Shown piece after piece: positions 24,767 through 32,714 of a DNA stretch of 64,000 bases. Within the stretch, counting starts at the first letter, position 1. Every line of letters begins with the position of its first letter. The notes below the pieces were generated by a model that was given only the letters and a program-made list of their open reading frames with translations, was not told where the DNA came from and made no database searches. The stretch is taken from NCBI GenBank assembly GCA_028866905.1, contig JAGWHI010000004.1, positions 1 through 64,000 on the forward strand. The letters run 5' to 3'. Both the position numbers and the translations under genes were made by a program. The stretch comes from Microcaldota archaeon (GTDB lineage Archaea > Micrarchaeota > Micrarchaeia > Micrarchaeales > Micrarchaeaceae).

Positions 24767-25078
24767 CTAGTGCTCGAACTTTAAAAGCGCTTTTATCGTG
24801 CCGGAGCTCTTCAGCGTGTAGAACCCGATCCTCTGGCCCGCTAGGCTCTTGGTCAGGGCGAGCGCCAGTACAAGGTCGGGATTCCCCTGGAGCGCCGACT
24901 TTATCACGAACCTGCTGCCTGGCATCACCCTTATCACCTTGGGGTTAACCCTGTGGTACACGAGCTCGCCTATCGCCTTGCGCAGCTCAGGGTACAGCGA
25001 CCTGCCGAACTCCTTCGGGTCGGTTGTGCCTATAGCCGATGATGCCTCGACAAGCAGGTACCTTTGCTTCTCCCTCAT
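24767..25078 (-). CDS. rnp2: Ribonuclease P protein Pop5 (Rnp2)
   Basis: 103 residues, a little shorter than most archaeal Pop5 proteins. It has the family's opening strand (MREKQRYLLVEASSA), then GRSLYPELRKAIGELVYHRV and the GSRFVIKSALQGNPDLVLAL strand-helix near the end. Pop5 pairs with Rpp30 to form the heterotetramer that activates the RNase P RNA. The ATG overlaps the rpp30 stop (ATGA). Assignment rests on the sequence pattern plus its position next to rpp30. Confidence 0.8.
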   Translation of the reverse strand: MREKQRYLLVEASSAIGTTDPKEFGRSLYPELRKAIGELVYHRVNPKVIRVMPGSRFVIKSALQGNPDLVLALALTKSLAGQRIGFYTLKSSGTIKALLKFEH

Positions 25079-25596
25079 GATCCTCTACCGAATATCCTGT
25101 TTACCTCGCTAAGGCTGTACCTGGCGTACCTCTCCTCTGCGCCGATCAGCCTCGCGAGCTGTATCAGCTGCATGTATGAGCACATGCTCTCCTTCGAAGC
25201 GGCCATGCTCACCACGCTGACCTCCAGCCCCTGCTTCTTGGCGTAGGCGAAGAGCTTGGACATCTTGTACGTGTTCCTGACGCGCCTGTCGCCGTATGTC
25301 TCGGTTATCATCGACATCGGCAGGCAGAGCACAGTGCCGTTGGCCTTCATCGTCTCTATCAGCTTCTTGCCTATGGTCAGGTCCGATATCACTACAGCCT
25401 TAGCCCCCCTCTTCACAGCCTCTATCAGCCCGGATTCGTCAGACCCGATAGCGAGTGTCGCGACTGCGCCGCGCTTCTGGTCTATGTCGCTCTCTGCAAA
25501 GTCCTTCCCTGCCGAGAGTATGCGCGCGAAGCCCAGCCTCTTTTCGAAACCGGTCTCGAAGCTGCAGGTTGGGCGCACGACGTCATAGAAGTTCAG
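25075..25596 (-). CDS. rnp3: Ribonuclease P protein Rpp30 (Rnp3), probable CTG start
   Basis: 173 residues from the proposed start; family members are commonly above 200. The TIM-barrel-like core is seen in NFYDVVRPTCSFETGFEKRL, VATLAIGSDESGLIEAVKRG, AKAVVISDLTIGKKLIETMK and the C-terminal AEERYARYSLSEVNRIFGRG. A GTG at 25578 would delete the first strand (FYDVV). An in-frame CTG at 25596 has a strong GGAGGTG site five bases upstream and overlaps the cdc6 stop as CTGA, parallel to the ATGA at the next junction. I annotate the CTG. Confidence 0.8.
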   Translation of the reverse strand: MNFYDVVRPTCSFETGFEKRLGFARILSAGKDFAESDIDQKRGAVATLAIGSDESGLIEAVKRGAKAVVISDLTIGKKLIETMKANGTVLCLPMSMITETYGDRRVRNTYKMSKLFAYAKKQGLEVSVVSMAASKESMCSYMQLIQLARLIGAEERYARYSLSEVNRIFGRGS

Positions 25597-26819
25597 TCGA
25601 GCACCTCCGGCTTCGGCCTGTCGCCGTGCTGCTGGACGCCGAAGATGTCGCGCTCAAGCACCTCCTTCGTCTTGTCCTGCGGGTGTATGAGCTTTATCAG
25701 CTTGGTGTGCCCCCTTATGCCCTTGCCCGACTCGTATGTGAGTATCAGCCCCTGCATGTAGAGCTCCGACAGGTACTTCCTGTACCACCTCTCGCTCTTG
25801 GGCTCCTTGTGCAGCCCCTCCGCGAGGGACTTGTACCTGTTGTAAACCTCACCGCTGAATAGGTAGGTGTCCACGCCGTCGGTGAGCTTCTTGTATGTGC
25901 CGCCGCTGTTGGTGAGCAGCGTGATCGCGTAGAGCACCAGCTTCTGGTGCTCCGGCAGCACGGATATCATGTCGTAAACCACGTCGTCCTCCGCCATGCG
26001 GGATGCCTCCTGCGCCTCCTTCATCGTCAGGTGGTCAAATCCGCGCTCCTCGCTTAGCTCAGCCGCCTTGGAGAGCACCTTGAGCGAGAACCTCGCGTCC
26101 CCGCCCTCCTTGGCCGCTGTCGCGGCTATGAAGTGGAGTATCTCGTCGTCGTATGTGCTCTTCTTGAAACCGTGGGCCGCCCTGTCCCTGAGTATAGCGA
26201 ACAGCTCTGTGGCGTAGTAAGGCGGGAAGACAAGCTCCGTCTCGTAAAGCGACGACAGGCTCCTCGGGTCGAGGTCGTCCTTGAACGACACCCTGTTGGA
26301 TATGCCGACTATTGTGACGCCGCCGGCCTTGATGTCGCTGTTTATCCTTGTCAGCGTGTACACCAGGTCGTCAAGGTCCTTTATGACGTCTATCTCGTCT
26401 AGCACCACCACGAGGATCTTGTTGTCCTCCTCTATCCAGTTGGTGAGCTTCTCGTAGAGGTCTATCGCGCCGTATCCGCGCTTGGCGTACGTAGGCATGT
26501 GGTCGCTCACTATCTTGCTGAGGACGCGGAACCTCGAGTTGTACATGCGGCAGTTCACGTACGATATCTTGGCCTTGGCGCTGGGTATCTCGGCTATCTC
26601 CTTGACGACGTACTTGACGCACGAGGTCTTGCCAGTCCCGGTCTTGCCGTATATGAACAGGTTGCGCCCCCTCTCCCCCTTCAGCGAAGGCGCGAGCGCC
26701 TTCTCTATGCTGTTTATCTCCTTCTCCCTGTAGATGAGCTTCTGCGGCGTGTAGTGGGGCGAGAGGTACTCCCTCTTCTCGAATATCTTTGATTCCTTCA
26801 TGAAGTCGTTAAGAGCCAT
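25593..26819 (-). CDS. cdc6: Cdc6/Orc1 replication initiator
   Basis: 408 residues: an AAA+ initiator that binds the origin and helps load MCM. Walker A is IYGKTGTGKTSCVKYV, Walker B VVVLDEIDVIKD, sensor 1 VTIVGISNRVSF, sensor 2 GGDARFSLKVLS. The C-terminal winged-helix domain starts near residue 290 (ISVLPEHQKLVLYAITLL). ATG 26819 is chosen over 26858, since a TATA box (TTTTATAATC near 26867) predicts a start near 26840. It heads cdc6-rpp30-pop5, a replication gene driving an RNase P pair. Confidence 0.94.
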   Translation of the reverse strand: MALNDFMKESKIFEKREYLSPHYTPQKLIYREKEINSIEKALAPSLKGERGRNLFIYGKTGTGKTSCVKYVVKEIAEIPSAKAKISYVNCRMYNSRFRVLSKIVSDHMPTYAKRGYGAIDLYEKLTNWIEEDNKILVVVLDEIDVIKDLDDLVYTLTRINSDIKAGGVTIVGISNRVSFKDDLDPRSLSSLYETELVFPPYYATELFAILRDRAAHGFKKSTYDDEILHFIAATAAKEGGDARFSLKVLSKAAELSEERGFDHLTMKEAQEASRMAEDDVVYDMISVLPEHQKLVLYAITLLTNSGGTYKKLTDGVDTYLFSGEVYNRYKSLAEGLHKEPKSERWYRKYLSELYMQGLILTYESGKGIRGHTKLIKLIHPQDKTKEVLERDIFGVQQHGDRPKPEVLD

Positions 26820-26932
26820 TGGTCCCGCCTGCGCCGAGTTCGGTCTATATATCGGCATAAGATTATAAAAAGGGTTAGACAGGGGAGCATGGACAGAAGC
26901 TTAAAATAGTATTCGGTCATCGGATATTATAC

Positions 26933-27700
26933 ATGGCGACCTTCCGGCAGCACAAGACGACCAGGTGCGAGAAGCACTACCAGATAGAGTACAGCCTGAT
27001 GGGCGGCTTCCCCGTGATAGAGATAGTGAAGCAGCCCAAGAGCGTGTGGAGCGGGACTGGCGCAGCCCCCAGGGAAACGGAGTTCACAGACGAGTGGGAT
27101 GTGAAATCGTTGCTGCACAAGGCGCAGTTCAGCGACCTGGCCTCGAGGAAGGAGAGCGCGCTCTACCTGCTACAGCTGGAGCTCAGGCCCAACGAATTCA
27201 ACAGGTCCATCCTCAGGCAAGAAGATTTCGAGAGGCCGAGGAGGTACATGCTGCTGCACGCGGAGAGGGCTGGAAGCTCTTTCGAATTCGGAGTTGTTGC
27301 GGACTGGTCAAAGCTGAAGTGGATGACAGACAGGAGGATCATGGCCGACAGGCGCATTTCCGATGTCCTGTCGGAATTCGTACAGAAACACCATCGGTCG
27401 CGGGACGGCTTCGAGTTCCTGGACTGGTGGGAGGACGGGCTGTTCGAACTCAGGAAGGTCCCTTACCTCGGGCGGACGCACGTGATCGAAAGCGGAGACC
27501 TCATGTGCTGGAGGAACTACGAGGGCGAGAGCTGCGACTCCGTGGTAAGGATAAGGGACGGCAAGACTGACCCGCTCTTCCTTTTCGTCAAGAGCTACAG
27601 GTGGGGGACGGAGTGGAGCCACAACGTGGAGGAGGCTGACTATGATTACGTGAAGCTAGCCACAGCGCACCACCTTCTCCCTGTGGGGACCAGGGGTTAG
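26933..27700 (+). CDS. Hypothetical protein, 255 residues
   Basis: A soluble, Trp- and Arg-rich protein with no recognised family. Notable segments are RQHKTTRCEKHYQIEYSLMG at the N-terminus, VVADWSKLKWMTDRRIMADR in the middle, and FEFLDWWEDGLFELRKV. It is divergent from cdc6 across about 110 bases containing AT-rich promoter elements. The ATG follows GGATATTATAC directly, so the mRNA is probably leaderless or nearly so. Function unknown. Confidence 0.6.
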   Translation: MATFRQHKTTRCEKHYQIEYSLMGGFPVIEIVKQPKSVWSGTGAAPRETEFTDEWDVKSLLHKAQFSDLASRKESALYLLQLELRPNEFNRSILRQEDFERPRRYMLLHAERAGSSFEFGVVADWSKLKWMTDRRIMADRRISDVLSEFVQKHHRSRDGFEFLDWWEDGLFELRKVPYLGRTHVIESGDLMCWRNYEGESCDSVVRIRDGKTDPLFLFVKSYRWGTEWSHNVEEADYDYVKLATAHHLLPVGTRG

Positions 27701-27701
27701 C

Positions 27702-28769
27702 CTAGCCCTGGAGGTTGGTGTTGTTTAGGCTTACCAGTATCCCCCTGTCCTGGTGGGGGGTGCTGGCGAGGTTGAACCCCGTCACTGCTATGTAGTTCTG
27801 CTGCTGCAGCAGGTTCGCCACGACCTTTATCCTTATCGGCTTGTTGGCTAGCAGCGACAGCGGTATGCTGGCGTTCCTGAACGTGCTTGCAGCGTTTGCG
27901 CTCGTGGCGTTGAAGGTGTTGTAGTGGGCGATTATGGCGGGGCTGTTGTTGTACAGTATCTCGACGTAGAGGCCCTGGCTCTGCGGGCTTATTATCTTGA
28001 AGTTGAGGAAGGGCATCGATGTGCTGAACGCGCTAGATGTGATGTTTCCTGGCGCGACCGACAGTCCGCACGTGTACGTTGTAGCGAAGAACGTGCCGCC
28101 GTAGCCGCTCCATGGGGCGCCGAGGTAGCACTTGTTAGCATCGGCGTAGCTTATGTTCATCGGCGCGGTGCCGAAGCCCGGGTTGGTGAGGGTCCACCCC
28201 ACGTAGGTGCCTGTTGTGAAGTTTCCGTTGTAGACGTAATCGTAAGTCGTGGCCGGCGGCGTGGTTGAGTAGTTGAGCTTAGCTATCGCGTATCCGCATG
28301 TGCCTCCGCCGTTGCCTGTCCTGAATGTAACGGTGTAAACCTGGTGCGGCAGGGTGTAGTTGCCTATGAACGAGACGCAGCTGGACAGCGCCTGCTCGTC
28401 GGCGTATATCCTGCCGTCTGCGCCCTTTATCAGTATGTGGCCGCTGCCGGTGTTGCCGAAGGCCATCCAGAGACCTAGCGTTGTGTAGTTTGGCCAGGTG
28501 CATGTGACCGACATCCCGGTGTTGGGCGAGGCGTTCTGGAAGAACAGCTTGTCGCACGTCCCTATGTACGGCGCAGTGAGGTTGGCCGAAACCGTAGTGG
28601 TAGTTGTGCTGTGCGATACAGTTGTCGTGTTGGCGCCCTTTATCGTGGTCGTCGATGAGGCTGTCGTCTTGTGAGTCAGTATGGATGGTATCGCGAACCC
28701 TGTCGCCAGGTACCAGACGACCAATATCGCAATCACTATGATTATGTATGCGACTATACCCTTATGCAT
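27702..28769 (-). CDS. Membrane-anchored surface protein with a Thr/Ser-rich stalk
   Basis: About 355 residues: one N-terminal TM anchor (GIVAYIIIVIAILVVWYLAT), then a Thr/Ser-rich linker (TTTIKGANTTTVSHSTTTTT) and a large extracytoplasmic domain rich in Asn-X-Ser/Thr sites and aromatics. At least five cysteines (TCDKLFF, VTCTWPNY, SSCVSF, GGTCGYA, NKCYLG) suggest disulfides. The C-terminal part (FLNFKIISPQSQGLYVEILY) looks like a jelly-roll carbohydrate-binding fold, which is inference. ATG 28769 follows a TATA element (TTTATATGTG) near 28801. It is probably displayed on the cell surface. Confidence 0.7.
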   Translation of the reverse strand: MHKGIVAYIIIVIAILVVWYLATGFAIPSILTHKTTASSTTTIKGANTTTVSHSTTTTTVSANLTAPYIGTCDKLFFQNASPNTGMSVTCTWPNYTTLGLWMAFGNTGSGHILIKGADGRIYADEQALSSCVSFIGNYTLPHQVYTVTFRTGNGGGTCGYAIAKLNYSTTPPATTYDYVYNGNFTTGTYVGWTLTNPGFGTAPMNISYADANKCYLGAPWSGYGGTFFATTYTCGLSVAPGNITSSAFSTSMPFLNFKIISPQSQGLYVEILYNNSPAIIAHYNTFNATSANAASTFRNASIPLSLLANKPIRIKVVANLLQQQNYIAVTGFNLASTPHQDRGILVSLNNTNLQG

Positions 28770-28883
28770 CGGAAGCACCGGCAAGGATAATTGCACACAT
28801 ATAAATAAATATGTGGCGAATATGAAGTAAGTTTGCAGGTGTTATATTTGGGAAGCATACCCAGAAAATGGAAAAAGAAGGGA

Positions 28884-28961
28884 ATGATGCGCTGGAAGTG
28901 GAGGAAGAAGCGCAGGAAACGCTTGAAGCGCGCACAGAAGCGCAGGGTAGGAGAGCTCTAG
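28884..28961 (+). CDS. rpl41e: Ribosomal protein L41e (eL41)
   Basis: 25 residues: two Met codons, then RWKWRKKRRKRLKRAQKR and RVGEL. This matches the tiny, almost wholly basic eL41 family (MRxKWRKKRxRRLKRKRRK type), a single helix bridging the two ribosomal subunits. Either ATG 28884 or 28887 could start. A TATA-like element (GTTATATTTG, 28839-28848) lies about 40 bases upstream, and an inverted repeat (GAGAGCTCTAGCTCTTC) followed by a T-rich stretch at 28970-28995 forms a likely terminator. Easily missed by gene callers. Confidence 0.85.
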   Translation: MMRWKWRKKRRKRLKRAQKRRVGEL

Positions 28962-28985
28962 CTCTTCTATCTTTTTCTCTTCCTT

Positions 28986-30431
28986 TTATTTTGTTATCTT
29001 GGACAGCAGCGGGTACGTCTCGTATAGCTGGTCCGTCTTGAGCTGCTGGTAGAGCATGTAGATTATTCCTACCGTTAGGAGTATCCCCATGCCTGTGCCT
29101 ATCGCACCGCTTATGTTGGCCAGCGCTGCCAGCAGGCCGACGAATATGCTGCCCACCATAGTCAGAGTGGGTATGTACTTGTTGAGCACGTTCTCCACTA
29201 TCCTGGGGTCGCGCCTGAAGCCGGGTATCTGCCAGCCCATGTCCCCGAGCTGCTCGGATATGTTCTTGGGGCTCTGTCCGGTCATCTCGATCCAGAACCT
29301 CCCGAATATCACGCAGAGGCCCACCAGCACCAGCGTGTAGATTATGATGTGTATCCATTCTGGGACGAGCACGAAGCCCCCCCAGGGCATGTAGAGCTGC
29401 GATGTGCCAGTTATGAGCGTTGTTATGTAAGTCGAGTATCCGCCCACGGTGGTGTACGTGGTTGCAGGGGGTGAGAGCGGGGCTATCAGGTATGCTAGGC
29501 CACCGCCTATGAGCCCCTGGTTCTGCGGCGGGTAGTACGCTACGAATCTCGCCAGGCTCTGGAGCGGGCCGGTCACTCCCGACAGGAAGTGCAGCCAGAC
29601 AGTGAGGCTGAACTCCAGCGATGAGGCAAGTATGACAGGCAGCACGCTCACGTACAGCAGGGGCAACGGCAGGCGGCCGCCGACCCCGCGGAACTGGTCG
29701 AACGCCAGCGGCAGCTCTACTTTTATCTCGTAGATGTAGATGCTGAACACGAAGACCGCTATGGCTACGAACAGCGGTATGAAGGCTATGACCGCGTTGG
29801 AGAGCGCCGTTGCGCCTCCGCTCGCCACTGCCTGGATTGCGGTGGGCAGGAGGACGCCGAACGTTCCGGCTATTATCGAGTAGGAGACGCCGCTCGCTAT
29901 GAAGAGGTTTAGCCCCGATGTTACCCCGTATTTGGACATCATCTCGTCGAGGTAGATTATGAATATGGAGCCGAGCGTCAGCTGGAGTATGACCGGTACG
30001 ACCATGGCCTGCGACGCTGCGAGCACGTAGCCTGTGGAAACGAATATCGATGACTCGACAAGCGCTATCGTTATGGCAAGGCTCTTCTGTAGGGTCTGGA
30101 ACCTGGCCTTCTGCTGGGGGTCGTTGACGTCGAGCTTTATTATGCCCGAGCCGTTTATCAGCTGGAGCAGTATGCTCGACAGCACTATGGGGCTTATTCC
30201 TACAGTTATTATGCTGCCGGTCTTGGCGGCGAAGAGTATGCTTATCAGCTGCTGTATCGGAGCGCTGACGGCCACGGGGTTGAGCCCTATGGCCTTGGTG
30301 TTGTACATGAGGAAGTAGACGACGATTATCACGCCGGTCCACATCATCTTCTCCCTGAGGGAGAGCGGCGCGCCTGGCCCCTTTATCGAAGGTATGATTC
30401 GGCTTATGTGGTCTAGGAACTCGAGAGCCAT
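28986..30431 (-). CDS. secY: Protein translocase subunit SecY
   Basis: 481 residues with ten predicted TM segments. It forms the protein-conducting channel in the cytoplasmic membrane. Family features are the TM1 region (MMWTGVIIVVYFLMYNTKAI), the plug/pore-ring TM2 segment (GSIITVGISPIVLSSILLQL) and the cytosolic C5 loop that binds the ribosome (TGQSPKNISEQLGDMGWQIP, then GFRRDPR). ATG 30431 (MALEFLDHIS) is used; the start eight codons earlier overlaps the V4R gene. In most archaea secY sits in the ribosomal protein cluster; here its neighbours are a V4R and a DUF929 gene. Confidence 0.95.
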   Translation of the reverse strand: MALEFLDHISRIIPSIKGPGAPLSLREKMMWTGVIIVVYFLMYNTKAIGLNPVAVSAPIQQLISILFAAKTGSIITVGISPIVLSSILLQLINGSGIIKLDVNDPQQKARFQTLQKSLAITIALVESSIFVSTGYVLAASQAMVVPVILQLTLGSIFIIYLDEMMSKYGVTSGLNLFIASGVSYSIIAGTFGVLLPTAIQAVASGGATALSNAVIAFIPLFVAIAVFVFSIYIYEIKVELPLAFDQFRGVGGRLPLPLLYVSVLPVILASSLEFSLTVWLHFLSGVTGPLQSLARFVAYYPPQNQGLIGGGLAYLIAPLSPPATTYTTVGGYSTYITTLITGTSQLYMPWGGFVLVPEWIHIIIYTLVLVGLCVIFGRFWIEMTGQSPKNISEQLGDMGWQIPGFRRDPRIVENVLNKYIPTLTMVGSIFVGLLAALANISGAIGTGMGILLTVGIIYMLYQQLKTDQLYETYPLLSKITK

Positions 30432-30435
30432 TCGA

Positions 30436-31461
30436 TCATGCTTTTGTGAATTCAAGCTGGTATTTTCCGTCCTCTATCGACTCCTTCGACGTGAAGGAGG
30501 CCTTCGGGTATTCGCTCAGCATACCGCTTATCAGCGAGTTTGCGATTTCCACGAACTCGCGCCTCGAGTTCGACCTGGAGAACCCGACCTTTATGCAGTA
30601 TGGGCCTGTCTTCATGAGCTTGGGCGAGCCGAGCCCCATGAGCTCTATGGCCTTGGAGACCGCGCCGAGCGCCTCTCCGTTGCCCTTTAATGGGATTTCC
30701 CTGTAATGCTTAAATAGGTTTGCGCCGATGAGCGAGCCCGCTATCAGCGACAGGTATGACGACGATTTTACCACCTCCCTGTGCATGTGGTGCGAAAGCG
30801 AGAGCTGCTGGTACTCCTCGGCTATGGGCGCGACACGCCGCCTGCCTGAAACGTTGACCGCATTCTTGGCGACCAGAGCACCGAATCCGCTCATGACAAC
30901 GCCCTCGTCAGAAGATTCTTTCTGCTGCGCCCCAGACGTTACGAACCTGCACGAATCGGATCCGTTGTAGCAACAGCTCTCCTCAGCCGCGTTAACCTGC
31001 CGGCCCGTCGCTGCCGTAAGGAAGCCGGATATTATGCCGGCCTCGAAGACGTGAAGGTTTGCGCCCAGGTTCGCCCTGGACCTCTTCACGTCTATTATGA
31101 GCATGTTGGGAAGCACGCTGTATGTGGTGTTTGGGTACCCTATGTTCCTGAAGAAGTCCACAAGCCGGCCCAGGTACTGGTACTCCCACGCGTGCTGCTT
31201 GGATTGGCCCTTGGATATGGCGTAGACCAGCCTGCCCACCCTTATGCCTGACCTGTAGCTGATCTTCCTCATCGAAGGGCTGGCGCTGGACAGTATCGAT
31301 GCCAGGATCGCGGACTCCTCGTGAACCCGGGACGAGACCTGCCTTGATACTATCCTGTGCGCGAGTATCTCCTCCAGCGAGCTGTACACCCGCTGCGCCT
31401 TAGGCTTTGCGCTCCTCCTCTGCGCCGGCTTCCTTGCGGATCCCTTCCTCTTCGCTGCCAT
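30436..31461 (-). CDS. V4R-domain protein
   Basis: 341 residues. The N-terminus is strongly basic (AAKRKGSARKPAQRRSAKPK), then there is a helical region, and near residues 80-180 a V4R (4-vinyl reductase) domain: KISYRSGIRVGRLVYAIS, LHVFEAGIISGFLTAATG, then the zinc/cysteine segment AAEESCCYNGSDSCRFV. V4R domains bind small ligands in tetrapyrrole enzymes and signalling proteins. The C-terminal third is unassigned. It lies between DUF929 and secY with four-base gaps, so it is one operon. The basic tail suggests nucleic-acid or membrane association. Confidence 0.7.
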   Translation of the reverse strand: MAAKRKGSARKPAQRRSAKPKAQRVYSSLEEILAHRIVSRQVSSRVHEESAILASILSSASPSMRKISYRSGIRVGRLVYAISKGQSKQHAWEYQYLGRLVDFFRNIGYPNTTYSVLPNMLIIDVKRSRANLGANLHVFEAGIISGFLTAATGRQVNAAEESCCYNGSDSCRFVTSGAQQKESSDEGVVMSGFGALVAKNAVNVSGRRRVAPIAEEYQQLSLSHHMHREVVKSSSYLSLIAGSLIGANLFKHYREIPLKGNGEALGAVSKAIELMGLGSPKLMKTGPYCIKVGFSRSNSRREFVEIANSLISGMLSEYPKASFTSKESIEDGKYQLEFTKA

Positions 31462-31465
31462 CCAC

Positions 31466-32581
31466 TCAACTTATGCTCAGCCTCTGCTGTATGCCCTTTA
31501 TCGCGGGCAGGTTGCAGACGCTGGGGGTGTTGTTAAGCGAGGGGCAGAGCTGCGCTATGTACAGGTCGGCAGCGGCGTACTCGCCCCATGAGAACGAGGT
31601 GTTGAAGCTCCTTATCTGGTTGAGCACCTGGTCGTGCGTCATGTATGTCAATGGCAGCGACGAGCCTATCGTGGCGTTGAGGTTCCCGAATATCTCTCCG
31701 TTCGCCCCGCTGTACTGGTATGTCCCCCAGATCGTGTAAGGCGTGCCCTGGAAGTTGCCCATCTTAAGTATGTACTCGAAGGCGTCCTTGTAAGCAAGGT
31801 TGCCAGTTGCGTTGATCTGGTTCTGCATCGAGTTGAGCGGCTCCAGGTTGAACCCGCCGCTTATCGGCATCGTGTCCTCTATGACTATCAGGTTGACAAG
31901 GCTGCTGTTGTAGAACGAGCCGAGGTTGACCTGGCTACTGTTGTACGTTGCGGGCAGCCAGTATAGCGTGGGGACGTCCTGGTCGTGCAGCGCGCTGTAT
32001 CCCTTGTACAGGCTATTGAACGAGCCGAACTTCGCGAGCGCGAGCGCCATCGCCCACCTGTTCTCTCCGCAGAAGACGCAGGTTATAGACCCAAGGTATA
32101 TCACGGATGGCTTTCCGTTGACTGTGAAGGCGTTCACCTTCACGCCGGGGCTACCGGCCCCGCCGAAGAACGAGGCCAGCGAGTTGTTGAGCAGGTATTC
32201 GCCGGCCTTCTCGTAGTAGCTGTCCGGCTCGTTGTTGATTGCGCTGAGCTCGGTCTGGTTGAGCGGCGCGTTGATGCCGTTCAGGGTGCTGCCCAGGCTC
32301 TTGTTGTCGGTTATCACAGGATATGCTGCGAGCGACGATTGCGGGGTTATGAGCGCGCTTTGTATGTTGTAATCCGGCAGCGCCAGCGACGAGCCCTGTG
32401 ACCCCTGCGATGTGCCCGATGCGGACTGGGACTGCTGCACTATAGTAGTGGCAGGGGGCAGATGCTGGACTGTGTACAGCGCGTAGCCTGAAACGGCGAT
32501 CGCTATAATGCTAAGGGCTATAGAAAGGAAAGGGACAGCGCTTTTTGGCGACGATGTCCTACGGGTCTGCCGTCTGGGCAT
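31466..32581 (-). CDS. DUF929 family secreted thioredoxin-like protein
   Basis: 371 residues: a signal-anchor TM near residues 18-38 (FLSIALSIIAIAVSGYALYT), then a Gln/Ser/Gly-rich linker, and an extracytoplasmic DUF929 domain. The predicted redox motif is CVFC in LGSITCVFCGENRWAMALAL, a CxxC typical of this thioredoxin-fold family, plus one late Cys pair (LCPS, VCNL). DUF929 proteins occur in archaea and are presumed to act in disulfide chemistry at the surface. The cysteine-rich surface proteins encoded here are plausible clients. It shares a palindromic TATA box with the divergent TatD gene. Confidence 0.75.
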   Translation of the reverse strand: MPRRQTRRTSSPKSAVPFLSIALSIIAIAVSGYALYTVQHLPPATTIVQQSQSASGTSQGSQGSSLALPDYNIQSALITPQSSLAAYPVITDNKSLGSTLNGINAPLNQTELSAINNEPDSYYEKAGEYLLNNSLASFFGGAGSPGVKVNAFTVNGKPSVIYLGSITCVFCGENRWAMALALAKFGSFNSLYKGYSALHDQDVPTLYWLPATYNSSQVNLGSFYNSSLVNLIVIEDTMPISGGFNLEPLNSMQNQINATGNLAYKDAFEYILKMGNFQGTPYTIWGTYQYSGANGEIFGNLNATIGSSLPLTYMTHDQVLNQIRSFNTSFSWGEYAAADLYIAQLCPSLNNTPSVCNLPAIKGIQQRLSIS

Positions 32582-32609
32582 GGAATCCAACAACTATCGC
32601 AGAAAGGTT

Positions 32610-32617
32610 ATTTAAAT
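32610..32617. promoter_or_regulatory. Palindromic TATA box between the DUF929 operon and tatD
   Basis: ATTTAAAT reads the same on both strands. Centred at 32613-32614, it predicts transcript starts near 32588 on the minus strand (seven bases before the DUF929 ATG) and near 32640 on the plus strand (within the tatD leader). One element may therefore serve both directions; no second TATA-like element is obvious in the gap. Confidence 0.55.
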
Positions 32618-32714
32618 GCGCCTTGTCACTTTATCTGTATCGGTAGGTTGTTTGCAGTCAAAGCAGATCCTAAAGGAGAAGGAGAGGGAGACCCAACAGC
32701 GCACGAAGGTCGAG

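Noticed and set aside
26820-26932. Possible replication origin next to cdc6
   Set aside because: The gap is only about 110 bases and AT-rich, but no repeated origin-recognition-box motif could be seen. An origin may be nearby outside this segment.
28762-30342. A long 526-codon frame overlapping secY on the same strand
   Set aside because: It is an out-of-frame shadow of secY; its Arg/His-rich low-complexity translation reflects GC-rich codons, and no promoter or start supports it.
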